This document shows positions 1 to 5,932 of a stretch of DNA of 15,250 nucleotides, in pieces; the stretch's first letter is position 1, and every line of letters begins with the position of its first letter. Location of the stretch: positions 1 through 15,250 of the forward strand of contig DVOI01000038.1 of assembly GCA_018713665.1 (NCBI GenBank), read 5' to 3'. The notes beneath the pieces were generated by a model that did not search any database, had not been told where the DNA came from, and was given only the letters and a program-made list of their open reading frames with translations. The position numbers and the translations under genes were made by a program. The stretch comes from Ornithoclostridium faecigallinarum. GTDB taxonomy: Bacteria; Bacillota; Clostridia; Christensenellales; UBA3700.

Positions 1-164
1 TTCAACTCACTCGCCCCGTGCGGGGCGAACCCAACCCGCACGCGGAGGTTGTAAAAGCAATATCCATTTCAACTCACTCGCCCCGTGCGGGGCGAACCCG
101 CCGCCGTCGTCAAAATGCGTTACGATTTCGACATTTCAACTCACTCGCCCCGTGCGGGGCGAAC
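1..164 (-). CRISPR. Type I-C CRISPR array, leader-proximal end (cut by window edge)
   Basis: Three copies of a 32-nt repeat are visible: 1-30 (lacking its last two bases because of the window edge), 66-97 and 133-164. The two full spacers, 31-65 and 98-132, are both 35 nt. The repeat carries a perfect 7-bp hairpin (TCGCCCC / GGGGCGA) closed by a 4-nt loop. Read on the minus strand it begins GTTCGCCCC and ends GAGTTGAAAT, the usual 3' end of I-C repeats, so the array is transcribed leftwards, in the same direction as the cas genes. After cleavage at the hairpin base by Cas5d, the 5' handle would be about 11 nt ending in TTGAAAT. The repeat at 133-164 is next to the leader, so spacer 98-132 would be the newest. 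All visible repeats are identical. Spacer sources cannot be judged from sequence alone. Confidence 0.97.
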
Positions 165-301
165 CTCTACATCTTGTATATTTGTAGACCGTTCGCCGCT
201 ACTTGGGGTGGACAATAATTTTTTCAGTCGCTTGGACTGTCATTTTTTGCGGTGTTCATCCGCGAACCTCGCGCGATTTTCAAATCAATCGCGGTTCGCA
301 A
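165..301 (-). promoter_or_regulatory. CRISPR leader between cas2 and the array
   Basis: This 137-bp stretch runs from the cas2 stop codon to the first repeat. The repeat orientation makes it the leader, where array transcription starts and where Cas1-Cas2 inserts new spacers. No repeat follows position 199, so 165-199 is not a further spacer. On the minus strand it has an A/T-rich core around 206-250 and a repeat-like GCGAAC string at about 191-196. I could not find a convincing -35/-10 pair, so the array promoter is not placed. The array may also be read through from the cas operon, since no clear terminator follows cas2. Confidence 0.75.
262..299 (-). repeat. Bulged hairpin directly after cas2
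   Basis: An inverted repeat sits immediately downstream of the cas2 stop. Outer arms GCGAACC/GGTTCGC (7 bp) and inner arms GCGATT/AATCGC (6 bp) are separated on one side by a 4-nt bulge, with an 8-nt loop. No run of U follows on the minus strand, so it is not a standard intrinsic terminator. It could protect the 3' end of the cas mRNA or serve as a leader element for a host factor. Function is not known. Confidence 0.55.
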
Positions 302-592
302 TCAGAACATAATCAACCCTTCGCTGTCATAGCCTGCCTTTGCTCCGATATGTTCGACTTTCTTTTTCCAGTCGTTGCCGAGATAATAGAAGCGCAGACT
401 GTCCTTTTCGGGATTGATGATTGAAATCAACTTTTCTTTGACTATGAGAAAAGTTGCGTAATCGACATTGACCTCAAAGACAGAATTTTGAACGCGTTGC
501 GCATAATCTTCCAATGTCTTTGCCACTTTTCTCAGTCTCGTCTTTCCTGCGGCGTCGGCGGTGGACACATCATATGATACCAATGTCATCAT
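302..592 (-). CDS. cas2: CRISPR-associated endoribonuclease-fold protein Cas2
   Basis: This 96-aa protein has the normal length and ferredoxin-like start of Cas2 (LVSYDVSTADAAGKTRLRKV, with the conserved Asp near residue 8). Cas2 dimers bridge two Cas1 dimers in the integrase that inserts new spacers at the leader end of the array. Two in-frame ATGs (590-592 and 587-589) are possible. The upstream GAGGTG ribosome binding site overlaps the cas1 stop codon, so translation is coupled to cas1. It is the last gene of the cas operon and is followed by the leader. The family identification is firm, and the I-C subtype comes from the neighbours. Confidence 0.96.
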   Translation of the reverse strand: MMTLVSYDVSTADAAGKTRLRKVAKTLEDYAQRVQNSVFEVNVDYATFLIVKEKLISIINPEKDSLRFYYLGNDWKKKVEHIGAKAGYDSEGLIMF

Positions 593-596
593 CTTA

Positions 597-1616
597 TCAC
601 CTCATGATGTAGGGCGGATATTCCGCAATCTCGCCTCGTACGAACTTTGCAAGCAAGTTCGATTGGATAAACGGCAGCAGTCCATACGGCATCTTTTGTT
701 TGAGAAATGGATGCACGAAGACATCTCTCTTTTTCTCCTGCAATTTGGTCAACACCTTTTTGCGCCCGTCGGAAGTCAAGAAGACCGCGCCGGTGGGCTG
801 TCTTTCAAAGTCCTTGACGTCGAGCATGCGCAAATTAATCATCGAAATGACCAGCCTTTCGGCGATGCAACGGACCTCTTCGACAAGATCGCAGGCAAGT
901 GACGGTCTGCCGGGGCGCTTGGTGTGATAGAAGCCGATGTAGCAATCGAGTCCGACGCTTTCGAGCGCAGCCGCGATGTCGTTTGTCAACACGGAGTAGA
1001 CAAACGACAATGCGGCGTTAATCGCGTCGAGCGGCGGATGTTTGCTCCTGCCGTAAACCTTGAAGATGGGGTCGCCGTTTCGAATAAGCGAATTCATCAC
1101 CTCAAAGAATTTCTTTGCACTCAATCCCTCTAAGCCGCGGATTACCTCGACGTTCTCTTCTTCATAAACGGCTGCCGCACGCTCTTTCAAGGTTGCGGAG
1201 AAGTCGCGCAAAGTCCCATCGTCCTCTTCGCGGTAATCGCGCAATGTTCGCTCGATTAAGAAGCGCGTATTGGTCAACTTCGCCGCGACATTGTTGCGGA
1301 CAAGCTCGAGCGCATTCTTTTCAAACGCCGCGATTTGTTCCGCGCGCGTATAGACGTTGCCCTTCACCGCCCCGGTGACGCGAGCCAAAAATCTCCCGTT
1401 TGGAGTAAAGAATGCCAGCCCGACCCCTTTATCCGCACACTTGCCCATAAGCGCAGGCGAGCATCCGAGATAGGAAAAGCAGCAAATATTCTCCAAGTTG
1501 GCGAGCGGAAGCTTGAGCGGAGATTTGCCTTCGGACGAACAAATCACCGCCTCGCCCTCCAAGGACAAGTACGCTTTCTCGTCGGTGACATAGAGTGTGT
1601 TTAGCAACTTTTTCAC
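597..1616 (-). CDS. cas1: CRISPR-associated integrase Cas1 (type I-C)
   Basis: Cas1 is the metal-dependent integrase of spacer acquisition, working with Cas2 and here also Cas4. From a GTG start at 1614-1616 the protein is 339 aa, typical of I-C Cas1. The start is chosen because a GGAGG site lies 7 nt upstream, the GTG overlaps the cas4 stop (GTGA), and the protein then begins MKKLLNTLYVTD, as family members do. Likely metal ligands are Glu163 (in RGLEGLSA), His231 (GFYH) and Asp243/Glu246 (in GRPSLACDLVEEVR). The longer frame to 1700 would add a basic tail that lies inside cas4, so I reject it. Confidence 0.97.
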   Translation of the reverse strand: MKKLLNTLYVTDEKAYLSLEGEAVICSSEGKSPLKLPLANLENICCFSYLGCSPALMGKCADKGVGLAFFTPNGRFLARVTGAVKGNVYTRAEQIAAFEKNALELVRNNVAAKLTNTRFLIERTLRDYREEDDGTLRDFSATLKERAAAVYEEENVEVIRGLEGLSAKKFFEVMNSLIRNGDPIFKVYGRSKHPPLDAINAALSFVYSVLTNDIAAALESVGLDCYIGFYHTKRPGRPSLACDLVEEVRCIAERLVISMINLRMLDVKDFERQPTGAVFLTSDGRKKVLTKLQEKKRDVFVHPFLKQKMPYGLLPFIQSNLLAKFVRGEIAEYPPYIMR

Positions 1617-2221
1617 GACATGTCCTCCAAAATTCGCCTTTTTACCTCGGAGACGCACACTCCGGGCATACACCTGTCCGCAAGGGAACAGCCGTTGCAC
1701 TTTTCGCTCTTTTCGATTGGCGGAACAAAGCCCTGTTCCAACGCTGCCTTAACCTTTGCGATGGTATCGCGAAGCATTTCGTCGTCGTGTTCGTCGAAAT
1801 TCACGCGAACTCTTCGGCGCACATCTGCGTAGTAGACGAATGCCCTGACTGTGCCCGAAAAAAGCTTCTTGACGCACAGGTATTGCGCATAAATTTGAAG
1901 CCTTTCGGCGTCCGCCGGCATACCGGTCTTTGGCATGGTGGGTTTGTATTCGACGATGTCGGCGTTGACAAGCTCGCCTTCTTCGGACACTTCGAGGCAA
2001 TCGACCTTGCCTTGGATGCCGAGCTCTTCGTCATACACCGCGACGTCGCCGTATGCGCGCACTCCGCCGCCCGACTTGAGGACTCCTCCCCCGTCGACGC
2101 GCTTGTGAACGAGATCCGCTTTTACTGTGGCAGGGTTGTCTTGCCAAAGATTTTCAATCTTTAGGAGACCCCATCGGTGAGGGCAATACAAATAGTGTTG
2201 CAATGCCCTGATTTGGATCAT
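1613..2221 (-). CDS. cas4: CRISPR-associated Fe-S exonuclease Cas4
   Basis: Cas4 trims prespacers and helps select those with the right PAM before Cas1-Cas2 integration. The 202-aa protein shows the family's cysteine set for an iron-sulphur cluster: Cys13 in YCPHRW and a C-terminal cluster at Cys175, Cys178, Cys184 and Cys189. RecB-type nuclease motifs are Asp74 (GKVDCLE) and Glu91-Tyr-Lys93. The ATG at 2219-2221 shares one base with the cas7 stop (TGATG). A TTG one codon upstream is also possible, but translational coupling favours ATG. No strong ribosome binding site is seen, which fits coupling. The position between cas7 and cas1 is canonical for I-C. Confidence 0.96.
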   Translation of the reverse strand: MIQIRALQHYLYCPHRWGLLKIENLWQDNPATVKADLVHKRVDGGGVLKSGGGVRAYGDVAVYDEELGIQGKVDCLEVSEEGELVNADIVEYKPTMPKTGMPADAERLQIYAQYLCVKKLFSGTVRAFVYYADVRRRVRVNFDEHDDEMLRDTIAKVKAALEQGFVPPIEKSEKCNGCSLADRCMPGVCVSEVKRRILEDMS

Positions 2222-3129
2222 CAAAGCTTGACGATCATCTCGACGCCGGCAGGCATGGTCTCGTCGATCGAGATCTCATAGTCGAAATAGGCGCGCGGAT
2301 ATTCGACTCCGGGCTTTTTCGCGATCTTTATTTTGTCGAACAACACCACGGACGGAGCGTTGCCGAGCATGCTGTCGTGCTTGAACACGATGAGCTTGCG
2401 GACGGCGACTTTGCCTCTTGCGGCGGAATGGTCGTGCTCGAACATATTGATCAATGCGTCCCAAAGCAGCGCAAGGTCGACCTCGTTGAAGCCGGTCGAC
2501 TTTTGCGCGAGCATTGCGGAGACATAGCCTTCGGCACGGTACAACGCATAGGGGACGACATTCTTTTTGCCCATTTCCGTGGTTGTCCCGGTCAATTTGT
2601 CTTCTTTAATTCTGCCTGCATTGGTTACCGCCTGTCTCGTAATTGTCAATTCCTGCGGATAAATGGGATCAATGCTGCGCGCAAAGTTGAGTTGAACGGG
2701 ACCGCGGACAATACCGCAAGGGTTGTCGCCCGTGCTCATTACGGCGCCGAATGTACGAACATCGTAATAATTAAAGCACATATATTCGCGTGCTGCCTCG
2801 ATGCTCTCGTTGCTTTTATTATTCTTGCCTTTTTTTAACCCCTTTTGGTCATACGCATCCTCAAATTTAGCGTTGAGCGTTTTATCCGTCTTTATCAAAA
2901 TATTGTATTTCGGCTCCCCCTCGATGTTGTATTTTTGCGGATTGCTTTCCGTTACAATTTCAACATAGTTGCGAATCTTGCGCTTGAGACACACGTCGGT
3001 GACGACGCCAAGACCCGTCTCCGCATCGGACCGCGGCGCATTGTCTGCATCGGGGTCGCCGTTAGGGTTGCCATTCTCCACATCGAACAAAACTACGAAT
3101 TCGTAGCGATTCTTTATTACTTCTGCCAT
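2221..3129 (-). CDS. cas7c: Cascade backbone protein Cas7 (Csd2, type I-C)
   Basis: Cas7 forms the helical filament that coats the crRNA spacer in the I-C surveillance complex. The 302-aa protein starts MAEVIKNRYEFVVLFDVENG and contains the NGNPNGDPDADNAPR motif that marks the Csd2 family. It ends with the usual DYEISIDETMPAGVEMIV segment. The start at 3127-3129 is supported by AGGAGG about 10 nt upstream, and only one base separates it from the cas8c stop. A longer open frame to 3369 lies inside cas8c and is not used. The central part (about 2580-2960) is richer in A/T than the ends. Confidence 0.96.
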   Translation of the reverse strand: MAEVIKNRYEFVVLFDVENGNPNGDPDADNAPRSDAETGLGVVTDVCLKRKIRNYVEIVTESNPQKYNIEGEPKYNILIKTDKTLNAKFEDAYDQKGLKKGKNNKSNESIEAAREYMCFNYYDVRTFGAVMSTGDNPCGIVRGPVQLNFARSIDPIYPQELTITRQAVTNAGRIKEDKLTGTTTEMGKKNVVPYALYRAEGYVSAMLAQKSTGFNEVDLALLWDALINMFEHDHSAARGKVAVRKLIVFKHDSMLGNAPSVVLFDKIKIAKKPGVEYPRAYFDYEISIDETMPAGVEMIVKL

Positions 3130-3130
3130 G

Positions 3131-3508
3131 TCAATTTTCCTCCTGTTTTTCGGTTTTTTTGGTGTACAAGTCTTTGTTTTGCTGATAGTAGCCCAAGATG
3201 AACTCCGCCTGCTCTTCAAGCGAAAGCGTCTTGGGGAACGCCGCGATATCGTTGATGATATCGGTGACAAGGTTGTCCAGGTAGCGGACGGCGCCCTCGT
3301 TTTCGATCTTTGCCAAATGCTTTTGCGAAAGCGGGACCATTCTTGCAAAGATCGCCGCCGGAGTCGCACTCGCCGAAGTGAAGTAGGTGTCCTTCACCGT
3401 TCTGTTCAATTTGACGCCGGGCATGGAATCTTTTTGTATCTTTTCCAACACGGCGAACAGCCTGCCGCAAAGATATGCGGCGTCATGGTTGTCTTTGTTG
3501 AGACCCAT
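3131..3508 (-). CDS. cas11c: Small subunit Cas11c, internal translation product of cas8c
   Basis: Published work on type I-C systems shows that the small subunit Cas11 comes from an internal start within cas8c and is needed for a full complex. Here an in-frame ATG at 3506-3508 (protein begins MGLNKDNHDAAYL) has a perfect AGGAGG at 3517-3522 with an 8-nt gap, as strong as the sites of the full-length cas genes. The product is 125 aa, largely helical by composition, about the expected size for Cas11c. It shares frame and stop codon with cas8c. Such a consensus site in the middle of a coding region is unlikely to be chance, but separate expression is inferred. Confidence 0.85.
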   Translation of the reverse strand: MGLNKDNHDAAYLCGRLFAVLEKIQKDSMPGVKLNRTVKDTYFTSASATPAAIFARMVPLSQKHLAKIENEGAVRYLDNLVTDIINDIAAFPKTLSLEEQAEFILGYYQQNKDLYTKKTEKQEEN

Positions 3509-5017
3509 TTTGATAACCTCCTTATATTTGTTGTTTTTGCGGACAAGGCAAGCCTTGATAAGTCCGGCTCTTACATCCGAGACAAAAAGATCCATTCTCG
3601 CTTGCCTCACGACCCTGCTGAGTATTTTGACCGGAATCGGCGCGCCATTTAGAATTGCATTGAGAAAGCAGTCGACATAGTCGTTATACACTTTCCCTAC
3701 GCTGGACTTATCTTTTTCGTCTTCTTTGCTCTCGCCCTCTCTTCCCTTTTTGCTCTTTTGGTCTTTATCTTTCTTTTTCTTTAGCAAAAGACCATCGCAT
3801 AATTGCTTAATTGATGCGTTGTTGGGCTTGTCTCCTATTGCAAAATCTTGATGATATCTCTCAACATTTGTACGAAGCAAACCAAAAGAATCGCAGTAAC
3901 AGAATTTCACCGCCAATCTTGCGTCGTATTTCGTAAAGCCAAATACACAATAAGCTATACTGTCATCTTTTCTCACGTCAAACTCTGTCTTTATTCCTCT
4001 GACACTATTTCCGATTGACGCTCCGACTTCTTTATCTGTAGTCGCAACGGTTACGCCTTCACCATCCATTTCCTCGTCGTCTAAATCGTCAATTTCTATC
4101 GGATCTTTGCTTTCAGCATCATAGCCACCGAACGCCTCTTTGTTGATCCACCCCACATATTGTGAATCATCGAGCGCCATCGCAAAATGAACGATGACCA
4201 TATCGCCGACCTCTCTCCTGTGCTCCGCATGTCTCAATAAATAATTCAGCGCTTCAGTATATTGCCTCATAGCTTTAATCGAAATGGCGCTGTTAAACGA
4301 TTGCTTCTTGCCATATGAATTTGCCGACTCTTCGTTAAAACATACCAGCTTACAATACGATGCTGCTCCTCCTTTAATACTTTTTATGGGATCATGAACG
4401 CGTGCTACCTGCAACTCTTCGCCTATAATCGGACATTGGGCCATTACTACCTCTTCTTCATCTCGTTGAGCCGCCGAAATCTTCTCCCACTTTGCTTGGA
4501 CCTCGTCAAGATCTTGCAGCATCACATCAGGTCTTCCCTCAAGAGTGAACGCAATGTGAGATTGCAAATACTCCTTGGCAATGCTCAACAAGTGTTCGTT
4601 GCCCGTCTCCGCCGAAGGATTCCAATTTTTGACAAATTCGAGAAATGCCTTTGCAAGGGGGTGATCCAAGCCCTCTAAGAACTCGACATTCTTTTGAACG
4701 AAAGCCGCATGCGACTTTTTTGCCTTGTCGCTTTCGACGAGTTCCTCTTTGTTCGCGTCAAGTCCAAACAGGTAGAGCGGGCGATCTTCGACAATATTGG
4801 CGTCGGTCGCGGTCTTGTCCGTCCTCTTGGGGAAGAGTGCGGTCGGATAGATCTTTTTCTTGCCCTCCATTGTATGTTGGGAGACTACTCCAACAACCCT
4901 CCCTTCCGGAGAAATCGATACGATATGAGTGATCGAAATGTCGCTATATCCTTCGGGAAGAGTCTTCCCCCTACGGCTCAAATAGCCATAATACTCACAC
5001 AGGGATGATAAAATCAT
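3131..5017 (-). CDS. cas8c: Cascade large subunit Cas8c (Csd1, type I-C)
   Basis: Cas8c is the large subunit that reads the PAM and helps recruit Cas3 in I-C Cascade. From the ATG at 5015-5017 the protein is 628 aa, slightly long for Csd1. The start MILSSLCEYYGYL is typical of the family, AGGAGG sits at 5024-5029, and the ATG overlaps the cas5 stop (ATGA). A charged low-complexity segment (Lys/Asp/Glu-rich, about residues 410-440) lies before the C-terminal helical part. The last 125 residues can also be made separately as Cas11c (see that entry). The middle (about 3690-4700) is clearly more A/T-rich than both ends, which suggests a mosaic gene. Confidence 0.95.
   Translation of the reverse strand: MILSSLCEYYGYLSRRGKTLPEGYSDISITHIVSISPEGRVVGVVSQHTMEGKKKIYPTALFPKRTDKTATDANIVEDRPLYLFGLDANKEELVESDKAKKSHAAFVQKNVEFLEGLDHPLAKAFLEFVKNWNPSAETGNEHLLSIAKEYLQSHIAFTLEGRPDVMLQDLDEVQAKWEKISAAQRDEEEVVMAQCPIIGEELQVARVHDPIKSIKGGAASYCKLVCFNEESANSYGKKQSFNSAISIKAMRQYTEALNYLLRHAEHRREVGDMVIVHFAMALDDSQYVGWINKEAFGGYDAESKDPIEIDDLDDEEMDGEGVTVATTDKEVGASIGNSVRGIKTEFDVRKDDSIAYCVFGFTKYDARLAVKFCYCDSFGLLRTNVERYHQDFAIGDKPNNASIKQLCDGLLLKKKKDKDQKSKKGREGESKEDEKDKSSVGKVYNDYVDCFLNAILNGAPIPVKILSRVVRQARMDLFVSDVRAGLIKACLVRKNNKYKEVIKMGLNKDNHDAAYLCGRLFAVLEKIQKDSMPGVKLNRTVKDTYFTSASATPAAIFARMVPLSQKHLAKIENEGAVRYLDNLVTDIINDIAAFPKTLSLEEQAEFILGYYQQNKDLYTKKTEKQEEN
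3517..3522 (-). promoter_or_regulatory. Internal ribosome binding site for cas11c
   Basis: AGGAGG on the minus strand lies 8 nt before the in-frame ATG at 3506-3508 inside cas8c. It is what supports a separate Cas11c product. Confidence 0.85.
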
Positions 5018-5724
5018 ATTCCCGCCTCCTTGGCATACTTCGCCACGTCGATCACTCCGTCGACCATAAACGGATGGTAGAACAGCGCGTCGACGGCGTC
5101 GGAAAAGTACTTCTTGTCCCACTCGTCTTTGAGTTTGGGATCGTCATGGAAGTTCAAGCCGTAGAGCATGATTCCAAGGTCGGTTTCACCCTTGAGCGAC
5201 GGGTCGACTTGCGCGAGATCGAAGTCCTGCACTCGCACCACGCTCTTGACCGGGAACTCCCTGCACCCCATACAAGGCTGACGAAAACATTGCCCCTTGT
5301 CGAGCCTTCGACCGATGATCTCGGCGTGCTTGCCGTCGCACTCCTCGCCTCTCTCGCTGCGGATGCCGGTGAGCTCAAAGTGAAATTCGATCCCGTATTT
5401 GACATCTTTGAGCAGCAATGTCGACCGCTGGCTGATTGATTCTTTGGTCAAGATCGCGGGGTCCTTGTCGCCGCCGTTCATCTTGTTCTTGACGGCGGAC
5501 AACAATACCTTGTCCTTGACCTCGTTGCGCCGCACGTTGGCAAGCTTGATCTGATTGAAGACCACAATCTTGTCGATCACATACTTGATCGAGGGCTTCC
5601 AATAGATGGACTTGAGCATGCCGATCAATGCGGACGGAGTCGGCGTCAGATAACTTGCTCTCTCGACCTTGTATTCGGGTCGGGTGAAGCAAGCATAGTC
5701 TGCATCGACGATGATTCTGAACAT
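5014..5724 (-). CDS. cas5c: Cas5d (Cas5c): crRNA-processing endoribonuclease and Cascade subunit
   Basis: Type I-C lacks Cas6, so Cas5 both cuts the pre-crRNA at the repeat hairpin and caps the 5' handle in Cascade. The 236-aa protein starts MFRIIVDADYACFTRPEYKVERASY, a typical Cas5 N-terminus, followed by SYLTPTPSALIGMLKSIYW. GKH at residues 131-133 and Tyr48 are candidates for the catalytic Lys-His and Tyr known in Cas5d enzymes; this assignment is by position and not certain. RRLDKGQCFRQPCMGCREF (about 140-158) is the conserved family block. The start is set by AGGAGG at 5735-5740. The longer frame to 5787 would run through the 5' leader, so I reject it. This is the first gene of the second cas transcript. 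Confidence 0.95.
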   Translation of the reverse strand: MFRIIVDADYACFTRPEYKVERASYLTPTPSALIGMLKSIYWKPSIKYVIDKIVVFNQIKLANVRRNEVKDKVLLSAVKNKMNGGDKDPAILTKESISQRSTLLLKDVKYGIEFHFELTGIRSERGEECDGKHAEIIGRRLDKGQCFRQPCMGCREFPVKSVVRVQDFDLAQVDPSLKGETDLGIMLYGLNFHDDPKLKDEWDKKYFSDAVDALFYHPFMVDGVIDVAKYAKEAGI

Positions 5725-5756
5725 TTTGTCTTTACCTCCTGGTTTAAATTTTTGGT

Positions 5757-5830
5757 TGCGGATCGGACCGAAAAAGTCTGTCCGCACGCAAAAAACTAAT
5801 CATTTCAACTCACTCGATTATTCGGGGCAT
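5757..5830 (-). ncRNA. Candidate crRNA-like regulatory RNA (degenerate mini-CRISPR) in the cas5 leader
   Basis: On the minus strand this reads as pseudo-repeat, pseudo-spacer, pseudo-repeat. The first pseudo-repeat (5802-5830) keeps the last 15 bases of the array repeat exactly (5802-5816, the crRNA 5' handle), plus GCCCCG offset by one base, but has lost the strong hairpin. The 33-nt pseudo-spacer is 5769-5801. The second pseudo-repeat (5757-5768) agrees with the first 12 bases of the array repeat at 9 positions. This is the layout of CreA and of Cas-regulating RNAs described in other CRISPR types. It lies about 40 nt after the predicted transcription start of the cas5 operon. Expression and processing are inferred, and loss of the hairpin may weaken Cas5d cleavage. 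Confidence 0.7.
5802..5816 (-). repeat. Isolated partial CRISPR repeat inside the cas operon
   Basis: Fifteen consecutive bases identical to the handle end of the array repeat lie about 5.6 kb from the array, between cas3 and cas5. The match is exact and seen directly. Beyond it the repeat is degenerate. Confidence 0.95.
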
Positions 5831-5862
5831 GTTGCGTCTTGAGAGACCAAGCTCGCATTTAC

Positions 5863-5891
5863 AATATAACATGCGCGAATGCGAAAGTCAA
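5863..5891 (-). promoter_or_regulatory. Promoter of the cas5-cas8-cas7-cas4-cas1-cas2 operon
   Basis: On the minus strand TTGACT (5886-5891) and TATATT (5863-5868) are separated by 17 bp, with TGT before the -10 giving an extended -10. Transcription should start near 5856. Inverted arms TCGCATT (5853-5859) and AATGCGA (5878-5884) bracket the -10 and could be an operator. Confidence 0.8.
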
Positions 5892-5909
5892 CTCTTCTCG
5901 AAAGTTTTT

Positions 5910-5928
5910 CTCGATTAATTTTTAGCGT
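5910..5928 (+). promoter_or_regulatory. Candidate target site of the pseudo-crRNA, with PAM-like CTC
   Basis: The plus strand at 5913-5928 matches the first 16 nt of the pseudo-spacer (5801 down to 5786) at 14 positions, with mismatches only at 6 and 12, and matching stops after 16. CTC at 5910-5912 occupies the PAM position; the usual I-C PAM is TTC. The site lies about 57-72 bp upstream of the predicted start of the cas5 transcript, in an A/T-rich stretch that could act as an UP element. Binding by Cascade here could reduce transcription without full pairing for cleavage. That function is inferred. Confidence 0.6.
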
Positions 5929-5932
5929 TAAT

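Noticed and set aside
165..199. A third spacer after the repeat at 133-164
   Set aside because: No repeat follows at about 200, and repeat orientation places the leader here.
18..312. Short open frames across the repeats
   Set aside because: They are translations of CRISPR repeats and spacers, with no ribosome binding sites; not genes.
5757..5784. Attenuator terminator in the cas5 leader (CGGAC/GTCCG hairpin)
   Set aside because: The stem is short and is followed by A-rich sequence on the minus strand, not a U-run. The pseudo-repeat explanation accounts for more of the bases, although pairing could still matter.
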